DNA from: Lishizhenia tianjinensis
Lineage (GTDB): Bacteria > Bacteroidota > Bacteroidia > Flavobacteriales_D > Crocinitomicaceae
Reading direction: 5' to 3'
NCBI RefSeq assembly: GCF_900116425.1
Contig: NZ_FPAS01000002.1
Span: 328,537-392,536 of the forward strand
Length of the DNA: 64,000 nucleotides
The notes beneath the pieces were generated by a model. The model was given only the letters and a program-made list of their open reading frames with translations. It ran no database searches and was not told the origin of the DNA. The position numbers were made by a program, and so were the translations under genes. Below are positions 44,564-53,726 of the stretch, piece after piece; position 1 is the first letter of the stretch; the number at the start of each line of letters is the position of its first letter.

Positions 44564-45071
44564 GTATGCAGCCTTAATGCATAAAATTGTAAGTGTAGAC
44601 GAAGCAAAAAGAAGATTGGAAATTTGGAGACTAACTCCAAGGCAGATTGTTTTTACAAATGGGTGTTTTGATATATTACACAAAGGACACATTAGTTATT
44701 TAGCGAAAGCGGCAAGCTTAGGAAACCGTTTGGTAATTGGTTTAAATTCGGATGCAAGTGTTAAGGCACAAGGTAAAGGAGAGGATAGACCGGTTAACGC
44801 TGAAATGGATAGAGCGGCGGTATTAGCGGCTTTAGGTTTTGTTGATTTGGTGATTTTATTTGATGAAGATACTCCTATCAATTTGATTAACGAATTGAAC
44901 CCTCATATTTTAGTGAAGGGAGCAGATTACGATGCAAATGAAACGGACGAAAACGCGAAAACTTACATCGTAGGTTCTAAAGAAGTAAGAGCAAATGGTG
45001 GTGAAGTTGCTACCATAGAACTAGAAGAAGGATATTCTACAACAGCTTTGATTGAGAAATTGAAAGCTTAA
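44544..45071 (+). CDS. Heptose-1-phosphate adenylyltransferase-like nucleotidyltransferase
   Basis: This 175-residue protein matches the C-terminal half of HldE (RfaE2): VFTNGCFDILHKGHISYL with the HxGH nucleotide site, IGLNSDASVKAQGKGEDRPVN, HILVKGADY and EEGYSTTALIEKL. It adds AMP to D-glycero-beta-D-manno-heptose 1-phosphate, for LPS core or related glycans. No kinase half is next to it. Several ATGs near the start (44544, 44553, 44577) leave its exact start open. A strong terminator ends the panD operon. Confidence 0.9.
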   Translation: MLEMKDRYAALMHKIVSVDEAKRRLEIWRLTPRQIVFTNGCFDILHKGHISYLAKAASLGNRLVIGLNSDASVKAQGKGEDRPVNAEMDRAAVLAALGFVDLVILFDEDTPINLINELNPHILVKGADYDANETDENAKTYIVGSKEVRANGGEVATIELEEGYSTTALIEKLKA

Positions 45072-45091
45072 GAGAAGATACAGATATAGAA

Positions 45092-45121
45092 AAGTCCGAG
45101 TGTAATGCTCGGACTTTTTTG
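45092..45121 (+). terminator. Intrinsic terminator of the panD operon
   Basis: AAGTCCGAG (45092-45100) and CTCGGACTT (45108-45116) form a perfect 9-bp stem with a 7-base loop and T-run. It begins 20 bases after the stop. Confidence 0.92.
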
Positions 45122-45123
45122 TT

Positions 45124-45816
45124 TTAATGTGATGTCTCCTTTAACAATTCAGGATGTTTTGCCTTGAATTTGTTTAAACGAGGTATAGAAACCGACCGTA
45201 CGTACGGATTTTCGGGATGTTTACGTTCATATTCTTGATGATAATCCTCAGCTGGATAAAAAGCCTCTAATGGCTCTACTAAGGTGGTGATTTGTGTATG
45301 AACCTTTTGTTCAATTAAACTATCTATAAAGGCTTGCGCTTTTTCTTGTTGATAAGGATAGGTGTAGAATATTTCACTTCTGTACTGTCTTCCTTTGTCT
45401 GGACCTTGCTGATTGAGCGTGCTCGGATCATGAGAGTCAAAGAAAACGGTGAGTAAAGTTGTGTAGGAAATTTTTGTGGAATCGTAATACACCTTTACAC
45501 TTTCTGCATGTTTTGTTTTTCCAGAGCTAACTTGTGGATACGTTGCCGTAGTTGCTGATCCACCCGCATATCCAGAAACGGCCTCCTCAACTCCTTTTAC
45601 AGCTTGAAAGACTGCTTCTACACACCAAAAGCAGCCACTCGCAAAGTAGGCAACCTGTAAACTGTCTAATGAGGTATTGGAACTCGTCGTAAAGTTTGTT
45701 TCCGGGGCTTGGACTATCGTATTGTTCGGTACTTGATTACTGCAGGCAATTATAAACCCAAAAGTAATCAAAGGGAGGGTCGTCAAAATCTTTTGAATTA
45801 CAGGTTTCATCATCAT
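45124..45816 (-). CDS. msrA: Peptide methionine sulfoxide reductase A, lipoprotein
   Basis: MsrA of 230 residues: the catalytic GCFWCVEAVF (about 61-70), GYAGGSATTATYPQVSSGKTKHAESV and SEIFYTYPYQ are standard. The extra N-terminus is a type II signal peptide (lipobox FIIAC), so this is a periplasmic or surface-anchored form, unlike the cytosolic E. coli enzyme. It repairs Met-S-sulfoxide in envelope proteins. It is divergent from another lipoprotein gene with 29 bases between them, so their promoters overlap. Confidence 0.95.
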   Translation of the reverse strand: MMMKPVIQKILTTLPLITFGFIIACSNQVPNNTIVQAPETNFTTSSNTSLDSLQVAYFASGCFWCVEAVFQAVKGVEEAVSGYAGGSATTATYPQVSSGKTKHAESVKVYYDSTKISYTTLLTVFFDSHDPSTLNQQGPDKGRQYRSEIFYTYPYQQEKAQAFIDSLIEQKVHTQITTLVEPLEAFYPAEDYHQEYERKHPENPYVRSVSIPRLNKFKAKHPELLKETSH

Positions 45817-45845
45817 CTTATTGTTATTTTTAATGGCTCAAAATT

Positions 45846-46364
45846 ATGTTCATGACCAATAAGTTTATTTTCCTTTGTTGCGTTTCGTTGTTTGGCTGTT
45901 CTGGCCCTACATCTTCGACGGATATTTACGAGGAAACTTACAGTTTGGATGAAATGATTTTACCCACCAAAGATGAGCTCAATCAAGAGGTTAACACCTC
46001 TGTTGCTTTATTGTTTACCCAAAACCCTGTCTTAACAAAAATAGAAGTAGAAAATAGAAGTTTTGATGTAGAACAGTTAACAGACAAATCCATCGCTCGT
46101 GTGGTAGGGTGTTTTACGATGGGCCCAAATTCAGTGGAACAAATAGAATTACTTTTTGTAGATCAGAAATTGCTTTACTTACGACAAGATGTTTTCGAAG
46201 GTGAAAATTGTCAGGATGCAAGTATACTCATGAATGTTGAAAAGAATTATTTCTACGAGAACCAACTTGTGCATCAACATCAGGGGAGAAATAATGGTGT
46301 TTTTCTTTGGAAAAGTGAACAAGAACTGCAACAGTTAAGCGCTGCGGTGTTAGCCGCGTTGTAG
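45846..46364 (+). CDS. Lipoprotein of unknown function
   Basis: The protein (172 residues) has a signal peptide with lipobox SLFGC (Cys18) and then SGPTSST. The mature part is alpha/beta with DVEQLTDKSIARVVGCF. No family recognised. MNKFI could begin at 45852 (third codon). It is divergent from msrA, and its stop is directly adjacent to the stop of the convergent TPR gene. Possibly co-regulated with msrA. Confidence 0.65.
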   Translation: MFMTNKFIFLCCVSLFGCSGPTSSTDIYEETYSLDEMILPTKDELNQEVNTSVALLFTQNPVLTKIEVENRSFDVEQLTDKSIARVVGCFTMGPNSVEQIELLFVDQKLLYLRQDVFEGENCQDASILMNVEKNYFYENQLVHQHQGRNNGVFLWKSEQELQQLSAAVLAAL

Positions 46365-48179
46365 TTAACTCGTTGTTTCGGCTTGTAAATTTCTATACCT
46401 TTTTCTGGCTTCGGTAACGAATAAACTTCCTCTGTGTTCTTTCATTAAACGCAGGTAGTATTCCATAGCTTTGGTTTTATCTCCCTTATGCACTTCGTAA
46501 ATTATACCGAGTTCCATTAACGCGTTGTCCATTAAAATATCACTGGCATATTTAGTGGTGATGAGTTCAAGTGCTTCAATTGCTTTGTCCCACTCTTGAA
46601 GTTCCTCGTAAGCCTGTGCTTTGCGCAACAATACTTCGTCTGCTAATCCATGGAAGGGAAGGAATTTTAAAATGGAGTCATATTTTGCGAAGGCTTCTTC
46701 GTATTTGTGTTGTTCCAACAATAGGTCTGCGTTTGCAAATTGACGCATGGCATTGTAATTACTGTCTAACCCAAGGTTATCTGTGATTAAAAGTGAGAGT
46801 TCCAGTGCATCGTTGGCAATCAATTTTGAAGTAGACTGTTTAAGCACTTTGAGTTGAGATTGCGCCCATTCAAAATCCCCTGCGTAATAAAATACTTGTG
46901 CATTTTTAAATTTAGCCTCAGCTCCTATGGTTTCAAATTTAAACTGACTTTCAACTTGCATGTAAAGTAAGGATGCTTCCCAAATATCATTTTGTATTAC
47001 CAAGACATCTGCAAGGGCCATTTTGGTCTCAGCGAGATCTTTTCCGTAAAGTCCTTCTATTTGTAAAACGCGTTCCAAAAGTGTTTTGGCAGCAGTTATT
47101 TCTTGAGAATAATAAGTTTGTATATGCGCCAAACCTAAGGCAATGGGAACTACTTCATTGTTATAGCCTATGCGTTCTATGGATGCTTGGTAGGCTTCAA
47201 TGGTTTGAGCAAGTTGTGCTTTGTCGTAGATTTTATTTTCAGTAATCTCTAGAAATGAGGTTTGAAGGTAATAGTATTCACTTTGGTAATAGTAGGGTGA
47301 ATTGGGACCAAGTTCCATAACATAAGCAAAGGCTTTTCTGGCCTCTGTATAAGCTTTGTTATTTAGGGCTATGGTTCCCATTTCTATGAGCTTTTCACCT
47401 TCACTACGCGTTCTTTTGTCGAGCGCTTTAGCTTGTATGTAAGCGGCGTTAAATTCTTTAGTTTGTATGAATGTCCAAATCAACAAATCAGTATATGATG
47501 TAGTATTTGGACTTCTTTGTATGTTTTCGAGCAAGAGACGTTTTAAGAGCAAAACATCTTCGCTTTTAGGGTTTTCAAAATCAATGTATCGTGGTAGAAC
47601 GTTGGTGACTGTATTGAGCATACGTTCGTTGTAATCGAGTAGGGTGATGTACTCGTTTACCATGTCTTCCTTTCTGTCCAAGTCGCTATATACTTGTGCA
47701 AATTGAAAGTGTAGAGGATAGGTATTTCCAAGGTTTTTCCTCCCTTGTTCTAAAACTTCGAGGGCTAAAAGGGGTTTGTTCATTCCTCTAAAAGCAGTGG
47801 CTAAATTGATGATGTTGGTGCTGCGTTGAGGATTGTTTTCGATCAGGTCGTTATAGATTTTATCCGCAGATTTTTGATCACCAGTTTCTTCATAGAGTTT
47901 TCCCAATTGAACACTGTAATTGATGTCATTAGGATAAAAATCAATCTGCTCTTTCAGGAGTTTAATACCGGCTTTTTGTCCTTCTATTTCTTGGGTACAA
48001 ATTAGAAGTTTATCAAAAATGAAACTTCTGTGGTCTTCTTGATAAACCTTTTGAAGGTAGGGGAGAGCCTTTTCGAGCTCTCCCTTATTATAATAGAATT
48101 CAGCTAATTTATAATCATTTTCTTGCCCGTATAGGTTGAGGCAAAAGAGTAAAGAGAATAAGATTAGCGTGTATTTCAT
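46365..48179 (-). CDS. Periplasmic tetratricopeptide-repeat protein
   Basis: This 604-residue protein has a signal peptide (1-18, LNLYGQ) and TPR-like pairs of helices throughout: YYNKGELEKALPYLQKVY (about 28), GQKSADKIYNDLI, a middle region, and ADEVLLRKAQAYEELQEWDKAIEALE near the end followed by KAMEYYLRLMKEHRGSLFVTEARKRYRNL, like YbgF/BamD-type repeats. Such proteins scaffold envelope complexes. It lies 2 bases after the lipoprotein gene 48182-48724 and shares its operon. Partner unknown. Confidence 0.85.
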   Translation of the reverse strand: MKYTLILFSLLFCLNLYGQENDYKLAEFYYNKGELEKALPYLQKVYQEDHRSFIFDKLLICTQEIEGQKAGIKLLKEQIDFYPNDINYSVQLGKLYEETGDQKSADKIYNDLIENNPQRSTNIINLATAFRGMNKPLLALEVLEQGRKNLGNTYPLHFQFAQVYSDLDRKEDMVNEYITLLDYNERMLNTVTNVLPRYIDFENPKSEDVLLLKRLLLENIQRSPNTTSYTDLLIWTFIQTKEFNAAYIQAKALDKRTRSEGEKLIEMGTIALNNKAYTEARKAFAYVMELGPNSPYYYQSEYYYLQTSFLEITENKIYDKAQLAQTIEAYQASIERIGYNNEVVPIALGLAHIQTYYSQEITAAKTLLERVLQIEGLYGKDLAETKMALADVLVIQNDIWEASLLYMQVESQFKFETIGAEAKFKNAQVFYYAGDFEWAQSQLKVLKQSTSKLIANDALELSLLITDNLGLDSNYNAMRQFANADLLLEQHKYEEAFAKYDSILKFLPFHGLADEVLLRKAQAYEELQEWDKAIEALELITTKYASDILMDNALMELGIIYEVHKGDKTKAMEYYLRLMKEHRGSLFVTEARKRYRNLQAETTS

Positions 48180-48181
48180 GT

Positions 48182-48724
48182 TTAAAATTCTAGTGTTGAA
48201 ATTAATGAATCAACTTTTGGTTTAAGGGTGTAGTATAAGTTTCTACTCTTGTTAATAGAACGTTCGTAAAGTAAAGACATTGTATCTAATTGCGCAACAT
48301 TTGTTTTTTCTGTCAAAACAAATTGACCGTAGGCTTCTCTATCGTTCACTCCTTCGGCTATGTCGTGGCGTAATTTACTGAGTTGTTCACGTTCCTCTGG
48401 TATAGCTTTATCTATTTTTTGTTTGTTTTTAGCAGCGCCAGCAATAATTTTTCGCACTGATTTGTAATTGGTAAGCATAGTGCCCAAGGCAATATTGGTT
48501 GTATCAGGACCCGTGTAGTGCTTTTGAATGTTCGTAAGATCATTTCTTACAATAGCTATCATTATCCCATTGGAATCGTCTTTAATCGCATCCATACGAG
48601 CTGATATTTCATCTACTGATGTTTCTAGTTCATCTAGGGTAGAAAGGTGTTTTTCTATTTCCTGATCTTTACAAGAAACTAAGGTGATTCCTAGGGTAAG
48701 GACGGCAAAAAATATTTGTTTCAT
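48182..48724 (-). CDS. Lipoprotein with coiled coils
   Basis: This 180-residue lipoprotein has lipobox TLVSC (Cys18) and a helix-rich, charged mature part (HLSTLDELETSVDEISARMDA; EEREQLSKLRHDIAEG) suited to coiled coils. I do not recognise the family. It is co-transcribed with the TPR gene (2-base gap), so the two probably act together in the periplasm. Confidence 0.7.
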   Translation of the reverse strand: MKQIFFAVLTLGITLVSCKDQEIEKHLSTLDELETSVDEISARMDAIKDDSNGIMIAIVRNDLTNIQKHYTGPDTTNIALGTMLTNYKSVRKIIAGAAKNKQKIDKAIPEEREQLSKLRHDIAEGVNDREAYGQFVLTEKTNVAQLDTMSLLYERSINKSRNLYYTLKPKVDSLISTLEF

Positions 48725-48810
48725 TCTTATAGTTTTTAACGAAGTTAATCTTCTAAATTGTTTTGGAGTTGGTAGAAGTCTATACTGTAAAAGCCGTTGA
48801 TTAAAGGTAT

Positions 48811-48839
48811 AAAAAAAGGGATTGTATGTCTACAATCCC
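48811..48839 (-). terminator. Intrinsic terminator after infB
   Basis: GGGATTGTA (48818-48826) pairs with TACAATCCC (48831-48839) with a 4-base loop; on the minus strand it is followed by seven T. It closes the rimP-nusA-infB operon. Confidence 0.92.
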
Positions 48840-48859
48840 TTTTAATTATTCTGGTGTTA

Positions 48860-51748
48860 TTATAGCTTTCTCGCTACCTCAACTTCTTCGTAAGCTTCAA
48901 CAATGTCACCAACTTTAATATCGTTGTACTTGTCTATGTTCAAACCACACTCGTAGTTGTGTTTCACTTCTTTTACATCGTCTTTGAAACGCTTCAATGA
49001 TCCAAGAGCACCTGTGTAAATTACGATACCATCTCTAATGATACGGATGTTTGAGTTACGTTTAATAACTCCATCCAATACGTAACATCCTGCAATTGTA
49101 CCCACTTTCGTGATTTTGAAAGTTTCTCTAACTTCAGCAGAACCGATAATCTCTTCTTTGATGTCTGGTGATAACATACCTTCCATCGCTTGTTTCAATT
49201 CATCGATAGCTTTGTAGATAACAGAATATAATCTGATGTCGATTTGTTCTGTTTCAGCCAATTTACGAGCTGATGCTTGCGGACGAACTTGGAAACCAAT
49301 AATGATGGCATCTGATGCACTAGCTAAGTTAACGTCGGCTTCAGTAATGGCACCTACCGCTTTGTGAACGATGTTTACCTGTATTTCTTCTGTAGATAAC
49401 TTCAATAAAGAGTCAGAAAGTGCTTCGATAGATCCATCCACGTCACCTTTAACGATAACGTTAAGTTCTTTAAAGTCACCCAATGCAAGACGTCTACCAA
49501 TTTCTTCAAGTGTAAGGTGTTTCTGAGTTCTAAGTCCTTGTTCTCTGTACAACTGCTCACGCTTCGTAGCAATAGAACGTGCTTCTCTTTCATCATCCAT
49601 CACGTGGAATTTGTCTCCCGCTGATGGCGCACCGTTAATACCTAAGATAGATACTGGAGTTGATGGTCCTGCCTCTTTTAATTCTTTACCGTGTTCGTTG
49701 TGCATCGCTCTTACTCTACCAGAGTGACGCCCCGCTAAGATCACATCTCCAATACGTAATGTACCTGCTTCAACCAGCATGTTAGTAATGTATCCTTTTC
49801 CTTTATCCAAAGAAGATTCTACAACAGTACCAACTGCATTTTTATTTGGGTTCGCTTTTAATTCTAAAAGGTCAGCCTCTAAAATTACTTTTTCAAGTAA
49901 TTCGTCAATGTTCAATCCTTTCTTCGCAGAAATTTCTTGAGCTTGGTATTTACCACCCCAATCTTCTACCAAGATATTCATTTGAGATAATTGCTCACGA
50001 ATTCTGTCTGGGTTTGCACCTGGCTTATCGATTTTGTTAATCGCAAATACCATAGGTACACCAGCTGCCTGTGCGTGAGAGATTGCCTCTTTTGTTTGTG
50101 GCATCACATCATCATCAGCTGCTACAATAATAATAGCAACGTCTGTTACTTGAGCACCACGGGCACGCATCGCTGTAAAGGCTTCGTGACCAGGAGTATC
50201 TAAGAAAGTAAGTTTTTTACCATCTTCTCTTGTTACAGAGTAAGCACCAATGTGCTGTGTAATTCCTCCGGCCTCACCGTCTACTACTGTAGCGTTACGG
50301 ATGTAATCCAGTAAAGATGTTTTACCGTGGTCAACGTGACCCATAACCGTAATGATTGGCGGACGATCTTTTAAGTCTTCTTCTTTATCCTCAACAGTTG
50401 GAATAGCATCTTGAACTTCTGCAGAAACGAATTCTACTTCGAATCCGAATTCAGAAGCAACAATAGAAATTGTTTCAGCATCCAAACGTTGGTTAATAGA
50501 AGCGAAGATACCTAAAGACATACAAGCTGAAATTACTTGTGTAGATTGTACATCCATCATAGAAGCTAATTCAGAAACCGTTACGAATTCTGTTAACTTC
50601 AAGATACCTTTTTCCATTTCTGCTGCCATTTCTTCCATCTCTCTCTTCTGAGCGATAGAGTCTCTTTTAGCACGACGGTTTTTAGCACCTTTAGATTTAC
50701 CACCTCCTGAAAGACGTGCAAGTGTTTCCTTGATTTCTTTCTGGATATCTTTTTCAGTAACTTGAGGTTTTTCAACCTTTTTCTTACCTCTTCCTTTTTG
50801 ATTTGGTTTACCAGCTCCTTGAGTACCTGGCTTACGCTTGTCGTTAGGGTTTTTAGAAGCTTGTTTATTAACGTCAACCTTCTTAATACGCTTACGCTTA
50901 CGTTTGTTGTCTGCACTAGAAGTTTTCTTCTTCTCTACAGGTAATTCGATTTTACCAACTACTGTAGGTCCTGTTAACTTCTTACGTTCAACCTTAATGG
51001 TTTCAACCTCTTCTCTAGGTTTTGTTTCTTTCACTTCCTCTTTTGGTTTTTCTTCTTTTGCCACTGGTGGAGTTACCACTGGAGTTGGCTTTGGAGTATC
51101 CTTTTTAGGAGCGTTAGAAACTGGAGTTTCTTCTTTCTTTTGAGCAGGTTTTTTATCCCCTTTCTTTTTCTTATCCGGTCTTGTTTTAGTATTAATAGAA
51201 CCTAAGTCTATTTTACCCAAAACTTGCACCTTTAAATCTCCACCACCTAAAGTTTTCGAATCTTCTTTGGTGATTTGAGGACTTTTATCTTCCTCTTTTT
51301 TCACTTCTTCTTTAACAGGCTCCTCTTCTTTCTTAACCTCTTTAACTTCTTCAGCTTTCGCAACTTCCTTTTCGGCCGGAGCAGGAGTTTCTTCCACTTT
51401 AGGAGTTTCAGGAGTTTTCTGATCTTCAGATTTCACCTTAGCAATAGTTTCGTGAACGTCAATGTCGTCCTCTACTTCTTTTTGCTCTTTTGCTTCAGGT
51501 TTTGTATTTGAAGCAAGCGTTATTGTTTCACGCTTTTCGCGCTTTAAAGCAGTTTTATTCGCTGCTTCTTTCAATGATTGGTCCGCAGCAAATTGCTCAC
51601 TCAGCTTATCGAAATGCTCAGGGCTAATTTTGGTGTTGGGGTTAGAATCTATCTCCACACCTTGAGTACCCAAGAAATCTACAATGGTAGAAATCCCAAC
51701 GTTTAACTCTCTTGCTACTTTACTTAATCTTTTTACTTTACCGGCCAT
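48860..51748 (-). CDS. infB: Translation initiation factor IF-2
   Basis: The protein has 962 residues. The N-terminal IF2_N-like helix ([21 protein letters not shown]) is followed by a long, low-complexity Lys/Glu/Pro linker (about 80-330) and a second IF2_N (about 385-445). The GTPase has GHVDHGKTS (about 469), DTPGHEAF and NKIDKPG (about 567). Domains II, III and IV fill the end ([13 protein letters not shown]). It places initiator tRNA on the small subunit. The first ATG also has its own promoter (51839-51869), inside the end of nusA, so infB may be transcribed independently. Confidence 0.97.
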   Translation of the reverse strand: MAGKVKRLSKVARELNVGISTIVDFLGTQGVEIDSNPNTKISPEHFDKLSEQFAADQSLKEAANKTALKREKRETITLASNTKPEAKEQKEVEDDIDVHETIAKVKSEDQKTPETPKVEETPAPAEKEVAKAEEVKEVKKEEEPVKEEVKKEEDKSPQITKEDSKTLGGGDLKVQVLGKIDLGSINTKTRPDKKKKGDKKPAQKKEETPVSNAPKKDTPKPTPVVTPPVAKEEKPKEEVKETKPREEVETIKVERKKLTGPTVVGKIELPVEKKKTSSADNKRKRKRIKKVDVNKQASKNPNDKRKPGTQGAGKPNQKGRGKKKVEKPQVTEKDIQKEIKETLARLSGGGKSKGAKNRRAKRDSIAQKREMEEMAAEMEKGILKLTEFVTVSELASMMDVQSTQVISACMSLGIFASINQRLDAETISIVASEFGFEVEFVSAEVQDAIPTVEDKEEDLKDRPPIITVMGHVDHGKTSLLDYIRNATVVDGEAGGITQHIGAYSVTREDGKKLTFLDTPGHEAFTAMRARGAQVTDVAIIIVAADDDVMPQTKEAISHAQAAGVPMVFAINKIDKPGANPDRIREQLSQMNILVEDWGGKYQAQEISAKKGLNIDELLEKVILEADLLELKANPNKNAVGTVVESSLDKGKGYITNMLVEAGTLRIGDVILAGRHSGRVRAMHNEHGKELKEAGPSTPVSILGINGAPSAGDKFHVMDDEREARSIATKREQLYREQGLRTQKHLTLEEIGRRLALGDFKELNVIVKGDVDGSIEALSDSLLKLSTEEIQVNIVHKAVGAITEADVNLASASDAIIIGFQVRPQASARKLAETEQIDIRLYSVIYKAIDELKQAMEGMLSPDIKEEIIGSAEVRETFKITKVGTIAGCYVLDGVIKRNSNIRIIRDGIVIYTGALGSLKRFKDDVKEVKHNYECGLNIDKYNDIKVGDIVEAYEEVEVARKL

Positions 51749-51838
51749 ATAAAAAGTCCTTCTTGTATTTTTTTTATTACGTAGATAAACTACGAATTAA
51801 TTCCCGTTTTTGTTACGGTTTACCCATTTTTCTGATGA

Positions 51839-51869
51839 CAAAGTTAGAAGTGTTTCCTATCTATTCAAA
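51839..51869 (-). promoter_or_regulatory. Promoter for infB inside the nusA 3' end
   Basis: On the minus strand TTTG, 19 bases and TAACTTTG match the Bacteroidota consensus exactly. The -33 element overlaps the last codons and stop of nusA. A leader of about 85 bases would follow. The match is the best in the window. Confidence 0.65.
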
Positions 51870-53096
51870 CTCTGCTTCCAATATTTTGAAAACTTCTTTG
51901 ATAGTTTCTTCTTCTAAATCTGTACGACTCACTAATTCTTCAACACTTAGCTCTAGAACTGATTTGGCGCTATCACAACCAATTTCTTTCAATTCATCGA
52001 TGATCCAAGAGTCGATTTCATCTGCAAACTCTTCTAAGTCTACATCTTCTATATCTTCAGCTCCTTCTCTGTATACGTCAATTTCGTATCCAGTTAAGCG
52101 ACCTGCTAATTTAATGTTGTGTCCACCTCTACCGATAGCCAATGAAACTTGGTCTGGCTTCAAGTATACGTCAGCTCTCATTTCTTCTTCGTTCAATTCG
52201 ATGTTAGAAATTTTTGCTGGAGACAATGCTCTTTGAATGTATAATTGAGGGTTAGACGTGTAGTTAATAACGTCAATATTTTCGTTTCTTAACTCTCTAA
52301 CGATACCGTGAATACGAGAACCTTTCATACCCACACAAGCTCCTACAGGATCAATTCTGTCGTCGTAAGACTCAACAGCAACTTTCGCTCTTTCTCCTGG
52401 AGCACGCTCAATGTTCTTAATTGTAATCAATCCGTCGAATACTTCAGGAACTTCTAACTCGAACAAACGCTCTAAGAATTCTGGCGCTGTTCTAGAAAGT
52501 ATAATTACAGGGCTTGAGTTACGCATATCAACTTTGGCAACAACAGCTCTTAAAGTTTCTCCTTTCTTGAAGTAATCTGAAGGAATTTGCTCTGATTTCG
52601 GTAACAATAACTCGTTTCCTTCATCATCTAATACCAAGATCTCTTTCTTCCATACTTGGTAAACTTCACCAGTAACGATTTCACCGATTCTGTCTTTGTA
52701 AACCTTGTATAAGTGATCTTTCTCTAATTCTAAAATTCTAGAAATTAAGTTTTGACGTAAAGACAAGATGTTTCTTCTTCCGAAATCCATGAATTTCATT
52801 TCCTCAGAAACTTCTTCACCTACTTCAAAATCAGGCTCTATCTTAACCGCTTCAGAGTAAGCAATCTCGATGTTCTCATCTTCAACCTCTCCGTCTGGTA
52901 CTATCTCTTTGTTTACCCAGATTTCGAAGTCACCTTTATCAATGTTGATAATTACGTCACAGTGCTCGTCTGTACCGAATTTTTTCTTCAACATCGTTCT
53001 AAACACGTCCTCAAGAACGTGCATCATTGTTTGTCTATCTATATTCTTGAATTCTTTGAATTCAGAAAATGATTCAATCAAATTTAAGCTATCCAT
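51861..53096 (-). CDS. nusA: Transcription termination/antitermination factor NusA
   Basis: The protein has 411 residues: N-terminal RNA-polymerase-binding domain, S1 domain (about 130-200; GEIVTGEVYQVWKKEILVLD), KH domains (VGMKGSRIHGIVREL and LAIGRGGHNIKLAGRLTG), then an acidic stretch and a helix-hairpin-helix-like end (LEEETIKEVFKIL). The acidic repeat pair of E. coli NusA is absent, as is usual in this phylum. It modulates pausing and termination. It sits between rimP and infB, in the classic order. Confidence 0.96.
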   Translation of the reverse strand: MDSLNLIESFSEFKEFKNIDRQTMMHVLEDVFRTMLKKKFGTDEHCDVIINIDKGDFEIWVNKEIVPDGEVEDENIEIAYSEAVKIEPDFEVGEEVSEEMKFMDFGRRNILSLRQNLISRILELEKDHLYKVYKDRIGEIVTGEVYQVWKKEILVLDDEGNELLLPKSEQIPSDYFKKGETLRAVVAKVDMRNSSPVIILSRTAPEFLERLFELEVPEVFDGLITIKNIERAPGERAKVAVESYDDRIDPVGACVGMKGSRIHGIVRELRNENIDVINYTSNPQLYIQRALSPAKISNIELNEEEMRADVYLKPDQVSLAIGRGGHNIKLAGRLTGYEIDVYREGAEDIEDVDLEEFADEIDSWIIDELKEIGCDSAKSVLELSVEELVSRTDLEEETIKEVFKILEAEFE

Positions 53097-53103
53097 TTTG
53101 CTT

Positions 53104-53583
53104 CTATTTAAATGAAATTACAATTTTTGTTTCCTTTATATCCGCGTATTGTAAAGCATGATCCTCTACAATCGTTTCTTTTTTCTTTTTCCCTTCTATG
53201 CGTTCTTTGCGCGTAGTTTCTACAACTATTCCGTTATCATCAGCGGCTTTTAATATACCCTCTAATTTACCGTTTTCATCGTTGAGTTTTACTTTAACTT
53301 CTCGACCAATATTTTTGATGTATTGAGGAACCATTCGCAAAGGTTGATCTAACCCTGGTGAAGAAACGCTCAATTCAAAATCCTGCTCTTCTCTGTCTAA
53401 GTTGTGCTCAATGTTACGCGAAACAGAAATGCAATCGTTTATTGCTACACTTCCTTCAGCACTGTCTATCAAAACATTGATTTGATTAGCAGAACTAATC
53501 TTTATGTCCACAATAAACAACCCGTTATCTAGTTCAGCAATACGCTCTTCGGCGAGTTCTCTTACAATCTTTTCACTAATCAT
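53104..53583 (-). CDS. rimP: Ribosome maturation factor RimP
   Basis: RimP (159 residues): the first alpha/beta domain has LIDSAEGSVAINDCISVSRNIE and VSSPGLDQPLR, the family's signature. The C-terminal SH3-like domain has IKNIGREVKVKLNDENGKLEGIL. It helps assemble the 30S subunit. It is the first gene of rimP-nusA-infB. Between its promoter and ATG lies a terminator-like hairpin whose T-run ends 8 bases before the ATG, leaving no room for a normal ribosome-binding site. Confidence 0.95.
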   Translation of the reverse strand: MISEKIVRELAEERIAELDNGLFIVDIKISSANQINVLIDSAEGSVAINDCISVSRNIEHNLDREEQDFELSVSSPGLDQPLRMVPQYIKNIGREVKVKLNDENGKLEGILKAADDNGIVVETTRKERIEGKKKKETIVEDHALQYADIKETKIVISFK

Positions 53584-53591
53584 ATCGATAC

Positions 53592-53616
53592 AAAAAGAGG
53601 GGACTTTCGTCCCCTC
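53592..53616 (-). terminator. Terminator-like hairpin in the rimP leader, attenuator candidate
   Basis: GAGGGGAC (minus strand), a GAAA tetraloop and GTCCCCTC form a perfect 8-bp stem followed by five T. It could end the transcript of the upstream cyclase gene. However, the rimP promoter (53645-53673) lies upstream of it, so every rimP transcript must also pass through it. Confidence 0.85.
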
Positions 53617-53644
53617 GTTCTACAAATTTTCAATAAAACTTATG

Positions 53645-53673
53645 CAAATATAGTCATTTTATTTTAAACGCAA
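53645..53673 (-). promoter_or_regulatory. Promoter of the rimP-nusA-infB operon
   Basis: TTG (minus; plus 53671-53673), 18 bases, then TATATTTG (plus 53652-53645). The predicted start, near 53638, is about 20 bases ahead of the leader hairpin. Confidence 0.6.
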
Positions 53674-53726
53674 TAACTTATTGAGTTTCAGATTTCTTTT
53701 TTTAAGTAGTGCTCTACTTATAAGCC

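Noticed and set aside
50838-51143. 101-codon + strand frame over the IF-2 linker
   Set aside because: It is produced by the low-complexity Lys/Glu-rich linker of infB read backwards.
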